Part shown: positions 53,050 to 63,074 of the stretch, piece after piece
How positions within the stretch are numbered: the stretch's first letter is position 1
How the letters are laid out: each line of letters starts with the position of its first letter
Source: Prorocentrum cordatum
Taxonomy: Eukaryota > Sar > Dinophyceae > Prorocentrales > Prorocentraceae
DNA: 64,000 nucleotides
Assembly: GCA_963575745.1 (NCBI GenBank)
Contig: CAUYUJ010017826.1
Span: forward strand, 166,552 to 230,551
Direction: 5' to 3'
The notes under the pieces: generated by a model
Told to the model about the DNA's origin: nothing
The model's database searches: none
Seen by the model: the letters and a program-made list of their open reading frames with translations, nothing else
Made by a program: the position numbers and the translations under genes

Positions 53050-53560
53050 CTGGAGCAGCCAGGAGCAGCAGCCTGCAGCATCAAGCAGCATTGAGCGAGC
53101 AGCCGCAGCAGCACGAAGCACGAGGCAGGGAGCAGCAGCGGCAGCACACAGCAAGCAGCAGCAGGCAGCGGGCATCAGCCCGCAGCAGGCCATTCCCGGT
53201 TAGTTCCTTGTAGAGCCAAAAGGGTTGCGAGATTAGAAGCTTGTACCGCAGGGTAGCCCTGGAGCTCGTTCCAGCTTCCGGCAGGACACCTCGCAGCGCC
53301 TTGCCTGAACTTGCAGCGTGTCCCGGAGGGCCATGGCTAATTGTTGCCCAAAACGTGTGCCGCGTCAAGCTTGCCAGGTGCTCCGTTCCAGGCTCATTCG
53401 AAGAACCTTGCAAAAGCGTCTGTCGCCTCGTTATCCTGGTTGTGGACAGTATTAGTGAGCAGCAACCTGCAGCCTCACACTACATTAGCAAGCTGTTGCG
53501 GCAAGCATCAGCAACAGTACGCAACAGCAGAAGCACTCGTCAGCACGCATTAGTAGGCGA
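53050..53560. repeat. AGC-rich blocks with intervening unique sequence
   Basis: GCAGCAGCA and AGCAAC at 53050-53190 and 53450-53560. The ~260 bp between them show no motif. Confidence 0.65.
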
Positions 53561-53627
53561 GCACTGCGAAGTTCGAGCCCCACGTGGCGCTTTCAGCCGT
53601 TCAGCAACATGCCCGCCAGCTCATGAA

Positions 53628-53692
53628 GAGATCGTGGACGTGCCCCAGTCATTACTATATGGCGAAGGAACGCGCGTGCTGGAAGGATACGG
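53628..53692 (+). pseudogene. PPR module relic
   Basis: ATCGTGGACGTGCCCCAGTC, then TATGGCGAAGGAACGCGCGTG and CTGGAAGG, retains the left hairpin arm (GTGGAC) and echoes ...CTAGTCAGCTAC...AGCGCGTGCGAGAAGG. The frame is lost. Confidence 0.4.
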
Positions 53693-53884
53693 CCTCGGGT
53701 AGCCACAACAAAATCGCCTCTGCAGGCCCCGGAGAGGCCCTCGGGGCGCCCAGGGAGCCCCCCATCCGCCCGTGCCGCGGCGCCTGTGGAGGCTAAGAGG
53801 GTCTCCAAGACGCCCCAGGAGTGCTCCAAGAACACCTGCGGCAAAATCCATTGTGGGAAAGCGTGCGTGTTTAGCCCTTCCGTT

Positions 53885-54140
53885 TAGTTAGCATGCACGG
53901 CGTCCAAGCAGCCCCAAATGCCCACAAGATTGCCCCAAGACGGCCCAAGAGCCGAAGACGGCCCCGAGATGGCCCAAGAAACGCCCAAGACGGCTGAAAG
54001 AGCTCCAAGAGGCCCCCAAGAAACTCGAAAGAGGCCCAAAAGGCTCCACAATGGCTCCCAAGGGGCTCCAAGAGGCGTCAGAACTGCCTCCAGGATGGGG
54101 GGGGGGCCGACGAGAGGCGAGAGGTTCCTCGCAGGCCCAA
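53885..54140 (+). repeat. GGCCCAAGACGG ~10-bp array
   Basis: Dense CCAAGACGGCCC and CCAAGAGGCC units. Confidence 0.83.
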
Positions 54141-54237
54141 AGGAGCCGCTTGTGACGCTCAGGACGCCACGGATGCTTGTATGGGGGGGCGCTGTCGTAG
54201 GATGGGCAATTGACGATCGAAGATCGAGGGGGTGAGG

Positions 54238-54362
54238 GATCGAGGGAAGGACGAGTAGGAGCAGAAGTAGGAGGAGGAGGCGGAGGAGGAGAACCCAGCA
54301 GAGGAGGAGGAGCAGGAGGAGGAGGAGGAGGAGAAGGAGAGGAGGAGGAGCAGGAAGAGGAT
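54238..54362. repeat. (GGA)n purine tract
   Basis: GGAGGAGGAG and GGAGCAGG units before PPR module 7. Confidence 0.93.
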
Positions 54363-54459
54363 CCAGCGGCACCAAGCCGCAACACCGGTGGGCAGCAGCA
54401 GCCCCGCAGCAAGACGCGCTGACCCCGAGGGACCATTCATGCCACTCTGGCTAGACGTT

Positions 54460-54795
54460 GTGGACGAAGTCTACTGGTGCACCCTAGTCAGCTACAACGC
54501 TGGGATCAGCGCGTGCGAGAAGGGCCGGCAATGGCTGCGGGCTTTGACGCTGATCGGCGAGATACGTAAGGCGAAGCTGGAGCCCCACGTCATCAGCTAC
54601 AAGGGCTCCCAGATCGCCGAGGGCGGCCTCGAAGAACTCCCTGACGGCCCGACAGGCCCCCCAGAGAGCGCCACGACGGCCCAACAGGCCCCCGGATAGC
54701 TCCGAGACGGCCCAGGACGTCCCCAAGAGGTCCTTCCTCCACATGGCCACAGAGCCCGCCAGCACGGCATCCAGATCGGGCAGATTCTGTGAACA
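54460..54795 (+). CDS. PPR module 7 plus conserved spacer
   Basis: Stem GTGGAC-gaa-GTCTAC (54460-54474), then CTLVSYNAGISACEKGRQWL and RALTLIGEIRKAKLEPHVISY (~54480-54600). The PPR reads into a spacer homologous to 47026-47195 (CTCGAAGA-CTCCCTGACG, GAGAGCGC-ACGACGGCC, CAGAT/CTCGGGCAGATTC-GTG). A decayed second PPR (AATCCGCGCGCGAGAA) follows at 54805-54825. Confidence 0.65.
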
Positions 54796-55059
54796 ATACC
54801 AGGCAATCCGCGCGCGAGAATGTCAGACTGTTTCACTTCGGCCCGGCCCTGGGTGGCGTGTCCTCGGCAGCCCCGCTCGGGGGCGACGCCGCCATGGGCG
54901 TCCAGATGCCTCCGAAGGTCGCCTCCCCTCGGTCCAGGACCGACCCCGGGCGATCTGTGCTTGCGCCCGAGGGACCCTGAGTGGCGCCAAGATGCGTCCA
55001 ATGTAATCACTGGGGGTCGTTAGGGCATCGATCCTCCTCTCCCCTTCCTCCTCCATCCT

Positions 55060-55630
55060 CCTTGTGAATAGTTCCACCCTGTCGCGCACCGACGTGTCGG
55101 TAGGGCGGGCTGGGCGTTTCGCCTGAGATTTCCTCACCTTGTATAATTGGAAGATTGAAAAGTGCAACAGCTTCAGGGATGGAGGGAGGGTGGTTTTCAA
55201 ATTGTGGGGCTTGCCTTAGTGCCGCGCGCATTCGTTTTTTTTTAAGTTTGCGACGCTTCAGGGATAGAGGGAGCCTCGTTTTCAAAATGTGGTTGTCGCC
55301 TTTGCCCCGTGCACGATGGCTTCAACAGTTTGCAACAGTGCCAAGGATGGAGGGCGGCTCCTTTTCAAAAGGTAGTTCTCGCCTCAGCGCGCGCATTTGT
55401 TCTGAAAGCTTGCAGCAGTTTCAAGCGTTCGTGTCATAGGAATGGTGGGCTGGCTCGATTTCGGATTGTTCGGACGCAGAAGTCACGTTGATTCGCGGTG
55501 TTGGTATCCCCAGGAATGGCGTTCTGGCACGGCTTGGGATTGTCAGGGCGCGCACACATTGATTCGCGGCGTTCGAGTCCCAGAAATTGCGTCCTGGCAC
55601 GATTGAGGTTGTCCAGACGGCTGTCTTCAA
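55060..55630 (+). repeat. Composite dispersed repeat R1, copy B (plus orientation)
   Basis: Contains GACGTGTCGGTAGGGCGGGC and TTTCGCCTGAGA (55085-55130). Three ~84-bp units follow (CTTCAGGGATGGAGGG near 55168, variants near 55252 and 55335), each with TTTTCAAA and GCCT-AG-GC-CGCGC. Then come ~65-bp units with AGGAATGG, TGGCACG, GGATTGT and TTGATTCGCGG. It is the inverse of 831-1310. Confidence 0.87.
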
Positions 55631-55739
55631 AGAGGGCAGTTGTCGCAACGAAAATGAATTCTTGTATGGACTCATAAATAGAGATTGGAGGGAGAAGTTA
55701 TTGCAACATCATTGAGGCGTCTTGGGCTTACAGTGTTCG

Positions 55740-55915
55740 CCTCTTCCTTCTCCCCTAATTACTCCTCCCCTCCTCATTTCCCCTCCTCCTCGGCCCTTAC
55801 CGTTCCTCTTCCGCCATCCTTCTCTCCTCCTGCTCCTCCTTCTTCTAGTCCCTCTTCCTCCTCCTGGTCCTGATCCTGCTCCTGCTCCTCCTCCCCCTCC
55901 TCGTCATCATCACCA
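55740..55915. repeat. CTCCTCC pyrimidine-rich block
   Basis: Irregular CTCCTC and CTGCTCCT tract leading into the CAT microsatellite. Confidence 0.85.
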
Positions 55916-56090
55916 GCATCGCCATCTTCGTCATCATCATCATCATCATCATCATCATCACCATCATACCATCAACATCATCATCATCAACAGCATCAGC
56001 ATCAGCATCATCATCAGCACCATCATGGTCATGATAATAGTCATCATCATCATCTCCCCCCATTATCTCATCATTATCATCATCCCCCAG
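55916..56090. repeat. (CAT)n trinucleotide microsatellite
   Basis: ATCATCATC with CAG, AAC and ATG variants over ~175 bp. Confidence 0.95.
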
Positions 56091-56495
56091 TGGTTCGGAG
56101 GACGCCTGACTGCATTGGAGAAGCACAGGAGACCCTCCCATACACCCAGGCAGGCCCGAAAGGGGCTGCAGACCAGACGCATCGTCCAACACCAATGTGC
56201 TGTACAATATGTTGGGCTTCTCGAGACTTCCTGGTGTCTACCTGAATCCAGCAGTGCCTCACATGGCCCCCGAGTGCCCGACGCGCCTCGAAAACAACCA
56301 AGACAGCGCCAAGAGAGCCCCAGGAACAGCTCAGGGGGATCCTGGAAGGCCCGGGACGGTGTCGGACAGTTCTCAGTCGGCCCGGGCCTCTAGTTGGCGC
56401 CGCAACGGCCTGAAAGGCCCACGAGATCTGGGGTCCAGGACTGCCCCAAGTTGGCCCCAAGACCCGCTAGCGCCCCAGAGTGTCACAGCTCGGCC
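56091..56495. other. Mixed sequence, no gene recognised
   Basis: CCTCACATGGCCCCCGAGTGCCC-ACGCGCCTC (56249-56290) matches CCTCACATGACCTCGGAGTGCCCCGACGCGCCTC at ~51541-51575 and, more loosely, CCTCACACGGCCTCGTCGTGGCCCGACGCACCTC at ~59611, so a short dispersed sequence is shared by the three. Confidence 0.5.
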
Positions 56496-56810
56496 CCCAG
56501 ATCCAGCAGCAGAAAAGCCAGCAGCAGCAGCTAAGAGCAGCAGAAATCTGCAGCAGGCAACAGCTGAAAACAGACGCAGCAGGCAACATCGAGTTGCAGT
56601 AGCAAGCAGCAGCAACAACCAACAGTAGCAGACAGCACCAACGAGCAGCCCCAGCAGCCAACAGGAAGCAACATCCTGCAACAGTTAGCAGCAGCAGCGA
56701 GTAGCAGGAGCACAGCAGACGGCCAGAAAGCAGCAACAACCAGAACCAAGCAACAGCAAGCAGCAACACCAAGCCGCAGCAAGCAGCAGCCCGCACCAGT
56801 CAACTGGCGG
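56496..56810. repeat. AGC-rich block
   Basis: AGCAGCAAC and CAGCAGC units. A further AGC/AAGC-rich stretch continues weakly to ~57080. Confidence 0.8.
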
Positions 56811-57274
56811 CATCATAACCACGGCATGGCAAAGAACAGCAAGCACAAGCAGGCAACATAGCACAACGGCAAGCGGCAGCGAGCGGGTAGAGAATAGGCG
56901 CAGCGAGCACGCGAGAAAGCCAGCGGGTTGTCATGCAAACAGACCAGCAAGCTGTCGGACCAGCATGCTAGAAGGCCTGCAAGCAGGACAGCACGCAAGC
57001 AGGCAAGCAGAACTAGCAGCAGCCATCAGCAGCCGCCTGAAAAGTTCAGCAGAGGCAAGAAACAGCTAACAGCGGCAGCACGCAGGAAAACTTATTCACT
57101 GCGTGGAGCTCCCCATATGTGCATATACTCGCATGGACCTGTCCGCCGTGAATGTCTAGGCGCAAGAGCTTTCGAATATTAACGGGCTTCAGTTGTGACG
57201 GTCTGGACATCAATCTAACTGCGAATGAATTGGAGTGTGAATGAGCCTCAGTAGTACGAGCGCGTCTCTGTGCA

Positions 57275-57372
57275 TGAGCCTGGGGCCTCCTGGGGCCTCC
57301 TGAAACCTACTGGGGCTTCCTGGGGTCTCCAGGAGCCTCTTGGGACCTCCTGGGACCTCCTAGGAAGGTTTC
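57275..57372. repeat. CTCCTGGGGC ~10-11-bp minisatellite, first block
   Basis: CCTGGGGCCTCCTGGGGCC and GGGACCTCCT units, directly before the dimeric array. Confidence 0.88.
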
Positions 57373-57655
57373 GTGCCCCAGGAGAGGCGCAATCTATAGC
57401 AACAGACGTACATAAAACATTGCGGATTAGAGCCACAGGAGAAGGGCAATCTATAGGAACACGCGTAAAACACCAAGGACTCGTGCCCCAGGAGAGGCCC
57501 AATACATAGGAACATGAGTAAAACATTTAGGATTGTGTACACAGGAGAAGGACCATCTATAGAAACATACGTAGAACATCAAAGAATCGTGCTCCAGGTG
57601 AGGCCCAATCGATAGGAGCATACGTAAAACACATGGGATTGGAGCCACTCCTGTT
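57372..57655 (+). repeat. Dimeric ~108-bp higher-order repeat
   Basis: Two ~54-bp subunit types alternate. Type A begins CGTGCCCCAGGAGAGG (57372, 57482, 57588). Type B begins GAGCCACAGGAGAAG or GTACACAGGAGAAG (57431, 57538, 57647). Both contain CAATCTATAGGAACA and GTAAAACA. A-to-A and B-to-B spacings are 106-110 bp. Confidence 0.9.
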
Positions 57656-57915
57656 GCCTTCTGAGGCCTCCTGCTCCTGGGGCCTCTCGGGGCCTCCTGT
57701 TGCCTTCCGAGGCCTCCTGGCGCTTCCTGTTGCCTCCTGGGGTCTCCTGTGGTTTCCTGAGGCCTTCTGGAGCTTCCTGGGGCCTCCTGGAGCCTCTTGG
57801 GACATCCTGTGGCCTCTTGAGTCTTTCTGTGGCCTCCTGATGCCTCCTGGGACCTCATGTGGTCTCCTGGGGCCTCCTGGAGCCTGTTGGAGCCTCCTGT
57901 GGCATCCTGAGAAGA
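57655..57915. repeat. CTCCTGGGGC minisatellite, second block
   Basis: GGCCTCCTGTTGCCTTC and GGGGTCTCCTGTGG units. The two blocks bracket the dimeric array. Confidence 0.9.
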
Positions 57916-57989
57916 ATCTGCGCCCACGAGCCTGGCCACCAAAACAAGCAAACCGATCGAGACATCCTCAAAATCTGGCCCACCTGGGG

Positions 57990-58444
57990 GGTGAAAATGA
58001 GCGCCTCGCTCGAGACATCCTCCAAATCTGCTCCGAAAGCGAAGGATGTTGGGCCCAGAAACAGCAAACCGCCTGAGACATCCCCACAAAATGGCCGCGA
58101 ACGAGCCCGTGCAACCACCCCTGGCGGCTCCCCTTAGGGGTGCTGAAATGAGCGCCTCGCTCGAGACATCCTCCAAATCTGCTCCGAAAGCGAAGGATGT
58201 TGGGCACAGAAACAGGCAAACCGCCTGAGACATCCCCACAAAATGGCCGCGAACGAGCCCGTGCAACCACCCCTGGCGGCTCCCCTTAGGGGTGCTGAAA
58301 TGAGCGCCTCGCTCGAGACATCCTCCAAATCTGCTCCGAAAGCGAAGGATGTTGGGCACAGAAACAGGCAAACCGCCTGAGACATCCCCACAAAATGGCC
58401 GCGAACGAGCCCGTGCAACCACCCCTGGCGGCTCCCCTTAGGGG
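57990..58444. repeat. ~152-bp near-identical tandem, three copies
   Basis: Units start at ~57990, 58141 and 58293, each with GAGCGCCTCGCTCGAGACATC, GAAAGCGAAGGATGTTGGGC, ACATCCCCACAAAATGGCCG and CCCTGGCGGCTCCCCTTAGG. The last two copies look identical and the first differs at a few sites. A diverged half-copy lies at ~57915-57989. The minus-strand 323-codon frame across the array is a product of the repeat. Confidence 0.95.
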
Positions 58445-58448
58445 TGCT

Positions 58449-58665
58449 GAGTATGAGTAAGTCTGTGTATGAGTAAGTCTGTGTATGTGTACGTCTGGGT
58501 ATGACTAATACTGTGTATGAGTAAGTCTGTGTATGAGTAAGTCTGTATATGAGTATGTCTGAGTGTGAGTAAGTCTGAGTATGAGTAGGTCTGAGTATGA
58601 GTAAGTCTGAGTATGAGTAAGTCTGTGTATGAGCAAGTCTGAGTATGAGCAAGTCTGAGTATGTC
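58449..58665 (+). repeat. 16-bp GTATGAGTAAGTCTGT minisatellite
   Basis: About 13-14 units of (G/T)GTATGAGTAAGTCTG with few changes. Every good unit holds GAGTAAGT. Confidence 0.94.
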
Positions 58666-58935
58666 CGACAGGAGGGGAGGAGAAAAGAGGAGGAGGAAGG
58701 AGGAGGAGTAGGAGGCGTCCAAGTAATAACAAGAACCCCATCTTAGGATATGGGGAAAAACAGCTCTCAAAAGGCAAGCTGCCGCAACAAGCCGCAGACA
58801 GCAGCAGTCCGCACCAGCAAGCAGGCGGCAGCAGCAGCAGAAGCTCCGAGCAGCAGCAACCAGCCGAACGGCAGGCAGCGGCAACGAGTGGACGAGCAAT
58901 CGACGAAGCAAGCGAACCGGCAAGCAGCCACATAT
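58666..58935. repeat. GGA tract then AGC-rich block
   Basis: GGAGGAG at 58670-58715, then GCAAGC/GCAGCAGC at 58770-58935, preceding PPR module 8. Confidence 0.75.
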
Positions 58936-59048
58936 GACATCAAATCAGCCAGCCAGTGTGCAAACAGGGAACGTGCGGGGATAAAACGGGTCTGCCAGCA
59001 GGCTTGCAGCCAGGCGAGCGACATTCATCTTTGCATGCGTGTAAGCTG

Positions 59049-59564
59049 CCGTGGACGCAAGTCCACTTGTTAGCCCTAGTCGGCTACAGCGCTGCGATCA
59101 GCGCGTGCGAAAAGGGCAATCAGTGGCAGCAGGCTCTGGCGCTGCTCAGCGAGATGTGCGTGGCAAAGGTGAAGCCCAACGCCTTCAGCTACAGCTCCGG
59201 TATCAGCGCGTGCGAGAAGGGCGAGCAGTGGCAGCCAGCTCTGGCGCTGCTGAGCGAGCTGCGGGAGGCGAAGCTGGAATCCCAGGTCATCAGGTCTACG
59301 TGGGCAGGAGTCGCGCGATCGAGCCAGTCCGGCGCCGCGTGGGCGGCTGCACTCGGGCCACGCCGCCGATCGCGGCGCTCCGAAGCTCCCCTGACGTTTT
59401 CTACTCGGCTGAGGTGGGTCTCCCCCAGGCTCTTGCAATTGCGCCCGAGATCCCCCAAGTGGCGTCACGACCACGACGTGCACGAGAGCCTCCGAGGAAT
59501 GCCTCAAGACGCTCCGCGAGAGGCGTCAGAGGCAGCAGATCTTCGAACACCCTCAGATGCTTAG
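59049..59564 (+). CDS. PPR module 8 (two tandem PPR motifs)
   Basis: This is the best-preserved module. CCGTGGAC-gcaa-GTCCAC (59049-59066) is followed by ALVGYSAAISACEKGNQWQQ, ALALLSEMCVAKVKPNAF, SYSSGISACEKGEQWQPALA and LLSELREAKLESQVI. These are two adjacent ~35-residue PPR repeats in one frame. The frame stays open to the stop at 59562-59564, but the part after ~59300 has no PPR similarity. Predicted role: RNA binding, probably organellar, if expressed. Splice limits were not found. Confidence 0.72.
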   Translation, partial: PWTQVHLLALVGYSAAISACEKGNQWQQALALLSEMCVAKVKPNAFSYSSGISACEKGEQWQPALALLSELREAKLESQVIRSTWAGVARSSQSGAAWAAALGPRRRSRRSEAPLTFSTRLRWVSPRLLQLRPRSPKWRHDHDVHESLRGMPQDAPREASEAADLRTPSDA

Positions 59565-59884
59565 ATGTTTGGCTTCCTCTGCGTGCGGGTTCAGGCTCAC
59601 TTCGGTAGGGCCTCACACGGCCTCGTCGTGGCCCGACGCACCTCGAAGACGACCCACGGACGACCTCCAACAGCAAGCAACAGCGCAGGCACCACACTGC
59701 ATTGAGCAGCAGTGCCCGCGCGAGACTCCGCATGAACGTGCCCAACGCCCAATGGCTGCCCAAGCTCCGCTCTCAGGCCTCCGCGGTCTTCCCTGGCTTC
59801 TCTCCAGCGTCTCCAGTTTCTCGCGATTTCTCCAAGTGTCTCCCGACAGATGATATCGATGCGCCGTCACTCTGCGTACCCATG

Positions 59885-59945
59885 TTTGTGATATAGGTAG
59901 CCAGTAATCTATACGGCCGGGAGCGCGTGCCAGAAGGGGGGGGGC
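59885..59945 (+). pseudogene. PPR module relic
   Basis: ATAGGTAGCCAGTAATCTATACGG, then CCGGGAGCGCGTGCCAGAAGGG, echoes CTAGTCAGCTACAACG...AGCGCGTGCGAGAAGGG. No frame remains. Confidence 0.4.
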
Positions 59946-59974
59946 GTCAAGTAACCAACATTCGCTCATTCTGA

Positions 59975-60425
59975 CAGCCCCCAGGGGGCCCCCAGACGGC
60001 CCAAGATGTCGCCAAGACGGTTCATCGACGGTCAGAAGTGCTTCCAGATGGCCAGACCACAGGAAAGGATGCTCCCAAGACAGCACAAGACGGCCCCACA
60101 GGATCCAGACGACGTCACGAGGAGACCTAAAACATGAATGTTTACGTGTTTTCCAAGGACTTCCAGGTTCGCGCCATTTCGGGCCAAAAACGGCCCAAGG
60201 CGGTCCAAGAAGCCCCGCGAGGCGACCTACGACTCCGGGACGCCCCAAGGGGACCCCACAAGGGCGCCAAGAGCCTCCCAAGAGGGCCAACGGAGGGCTA
60301 CAAGATGGTCCAAGACGCACAACATGGCGCACAGACGGCCCAAGAGGCCCCCCAGACGGCCCAAAGCGGACCCCAAATGGCTCAAGAGGGCCGCTGGACG
60401 CTCCGACGCGGGCCCCAAGAATATT
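59975..60425 (+). repeat. GGCCCAAGACGG ~10-bp array
   Basis: Dense plus-orientation units. Confidence 0.83.
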
Positions 60426-60888
60426 AGACTGACATTAAAAATCCTGCACTCCGCGGCTCCCAAGAACGAACGATGATCGACCCGAAGCTCTCATCGCCAA
60501 AATTCCCAGGAGCGACCAGTGGCGCAAAAAGCGCCTACCACCGACGCTCCGTCGGACGAACGCTGACACCTAGAGCTTCCAGACATCGACTCTTCGCCTC
60601 CAACCCAACACCCCTTGCAAATCCACAAAATCCCAGAGGAATCGGCCCCCAGATCCTGGGGTGGGTCTGTCTGGAATGGTCTCTCACCCTAGATCAATGT
60701 TTGAAGGTCCCGGATCCCGAAAGCAGCCCCCAGAGGTGTCAAAGGATGACGAACCTCCTCGAATTTCAACCCTCGACCCAGAACTTTAACGTCCTATTCC
60801 AGGGCCTCGCTCTTCGCTGATCGTTCTTCGCTTCTCGCCGCTTCCTCTTCAATCTCGTCGATCGCCTCGGTCCTGACTCCTCGATCCT
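60426..60888. other. Unassigned sequence with short CTCGCTTCT block
   Basis: No gene recognised. 60810-60888 resembles the CTCGCTCCT blocks and leads into an AGC-rich block. Confidence 0.4.
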
Positions 60889-61185
60889 CTCTTGGCAGCA
60901 GGTTGTGCCAGCAAGCTGAAGGTGCAAGAAACAGGACCCTGCAGCATCAAGCAGCAGCAGCAGCAGCAGCAGCAAACGGCAACAGAACGCAGCACGAAGC
61001 AGGCAGCAGCACCGACAGCGCACAACAGGCGCAAGCAGCAGCAGGCAGCCGGCAGCACACGCCGCACTGAGCAGAGTTGACCATCGACGGTACCCTGCGG
61101 CCACTAGCAGCAACAACACGCAGTTGAAGCGAGCATTGCCAACAGCACGCAACAGCAGCAGCAAGCAGCAGCACGCAGTAGCGTG
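60889..61185. repeat. AGC-rich block
   Basis: AGCAGCAGCAGC run at ~60950-60975 inside looser GCAGC/CAACAGC sequence. Confidence 0.82.
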
Positions 61186-61280
61186 CGCGGAATGCGAGGG
61201 TCGAGCCCCACATCACCATTTCATACCATATCAGCCTTTTGGTAGCATGTCCACAATCACATGCCCGTTCATGCAGCTGA

Positions 61281-61350
61281 CGTGGACGTTGTCCACAGGC
61301 CCGCCCTAGTTTATACTACAACGCCGGGGGAACCACGTGCCAGAAAGGTG
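61281..61350 (+). pseudogene. PPR module relic with perfect hairpin
   Basis: GTGGAC-gtt-GTCCAC is intact (61282-61296), followed by CCCTAGTTTATACTACAACGCC, GGGGGAACCACGTGCCAGAAAGG. The PPR frame has decayed although the hairpin has not. Confidence 0.55.
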
Positions 61351-61369
61351 GGGGATCAATGTGGTCAAA

Positions 61370-62530
61370 AATGGCCCCGGTCGGCTCTGGGGGGTCAGCA
61401 CGGCTTCTGAGGGCCCCAAGACGGCCCGAGACGCCTCCAGACGGTCCGAGAGGTCTCCAATATGGCTTTGAGACGGCCCCACAATGCCGGAAGACGGCCC
61501 AAAAGGGCTCCAAGAGGCCGCACAAAAGGGCCCCGAGAGGCCAAGATGATTGATTGCCCTTGGGTTTTCGAAGGATCTCAGCGCTATCGCCGTTTCGGAG
61601 TCTCGACGCTCCGAGCGGGTTCCAGGGCCCCCAAGAACAGGCCAAGATGGCTCAAGAGGCCTCCAAGAGAGCTCCCAGACAGCCCAAGAGGACCCCGAGA
61701 CGGCCGAAGAGGCCCCCAAGACGGTCCAAAGAGGGCCCCACGAGGGGGAACTCCAACTGACATTTCACGCCTTCCGCTCTGGGGTGATCTCAGAAACCGC
61801 CAGCTGGCCCCCAAGAGGCCCCCCAGACGCTCCCGGAGGCCCCCCCGAGAGGCCCGAATCAGGTCCCAGGGGACCCTCGAGAGGCCACAGGACACCCACA
61901 AAACCGCCTCCAAGAGGCTTCCGAGAGAAGGTCCCGCAGCGGGCTCTGGGACCGCGCTGGCCACCCAGGAAAATCAGGCGCCCATGCGCCTTATACTTTC
62001 TCCCCTCCTCTGCAAAAGGCTCCCGTGCGAATTTCTCGCCTCTTCGGAGCCTCCACGCCCCAAGCCGGCTCTAGGGCTCCCAAGAAGGCTTTCGAGGTGG
62101 GACCGCGCTGGCCACACAGAAATAAGGCGCCCATGCGCCTCTTATGTTCTCTCCTCATTTGCAAAGGCTCAGGTCTGAATTCCTCGCCTATTCGGAGCCT
62201 CCGCGTCCCAAGCCCGCCCCAGAGCTCCCACGATCGCGCCAAGGTGGCCCAAGAGGCCTCCGAGAGAGCTCCCAGACAGCAGCCCAAGAGGGCCCTACGA
62301 CGGCCCAAGAGGGCTCCACGACGGCCCAAGACGGCCCCAAGAGGGCACCACCAGGGGGACCTCGAACTGACCTTTCGCACCCTCCTCTCCAGGATGATCC
62401 CAGGAATCGCCAGCTGGCCCCCAAGAGGCCCCCCAGACGCTCCCGAAGGCCCCCCCGAGAGGCCCGAATCAGGTCCCAGGAGACCCTCGAGAGGCCACAA
62501 GACACTCCCAAAACCGCCCCCGAGACGCGA
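61370..62530 (+). repeat. GGCCCAAGACGG array with ~600-bp tandem duplication
   Basis: Two large units share GTCTCGACG/GCCTCCGCG, CCAAGAGGCCTCC-AGAGAGCTCCCAGACAGC, GGGG-ACTC-AACTGAC-TT-C-C-CC, CGCCAGCTGGCCCCCAAGAGG and GAGGCCCGAATCAGGTCCCAGG. The last begins near 61852 and 62458, about 606 bp apart. A shorter local repeat (CAGGCGCCCATGCGCC/AAGGCGCCCATGCGCC) lies at ~61978 and ~62125. Confidence 0.85.
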
Positions 62531-62599
62531 ACATGACGCAATCGAACCGCAGAGGGTCTTTAATGATGCCCGCCCCTAAGCTCTCGGCGGGGAATAGAA

Positions 62600-62800
62600 A
62601 CTCGTCCCTCCTCGATCCTCCTCCTCCTTCCCCTCCCTCCTCCTTCCCCCCCGTCTCCTCATGTTCCAGTGCGCGCAGCAGCGGTGACGGTGGTGTGTCG
62701 GAGAGGAGGAGGAGGAGGAGGAGGAGGAGGAGGAGGAGGAGGAGGAGGAGGAGGAGGAGCAGGAGCAGGAGGAGGAGGAGGAGGAGGAGGAGGAGGCCGC
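62600..62800. repeat. CTCC tract then (GGA)n tract
   Basis: Pyrimidine-rich 62605-62665 and purine (GGA)n 62700-62796, so the two could pair as an imperfect inverted repeat. Confidence 0.9.
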
Positions 62801-63055
62801 CGGGCGTTGAGCGATGGGATTTTTGAGCACTTCTCATGACCTCTCATGCATCCGCCGACGAGAATAATTAATTTCCAACTATTGTCGGGGTCCCAATCCG
62901 TCAATAAGCCGGCTGACAAATGATTCATTTTCCCATTATTGCCTGGGGGTTATTAAAGACCCTTTGGGGTTATCTTGATCGCCTGGCGGCGCCAGTGGAA
63001 GCGCGTGCGAGAATCTCTCAGGGCCTCGTGTGCACAAAATCGCCCCTTTACGGCG
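62801..63055. other. Unassigned sequence
   Basis: TAATTAATTTCCAACTATTG and CATTTTCCCATTATTGCCTGG form two similar TTATTG-containing segments. GGAAGCGCGTGCGAGAATCTC at ~62998 could be another PPR relic. Confidence 0.35.
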
Positions 63056-63074
63056 CCACTACGGGGCCGAATCG

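Noticed and set aside
57451-58422. A 323-codon minus-strand frame with repeated RSRPFCGDVSGGL segments
   Set aside because: Made by the 152-bp triplication and the CTCCTGGGGC array. The repeat length is not a multiple of three.
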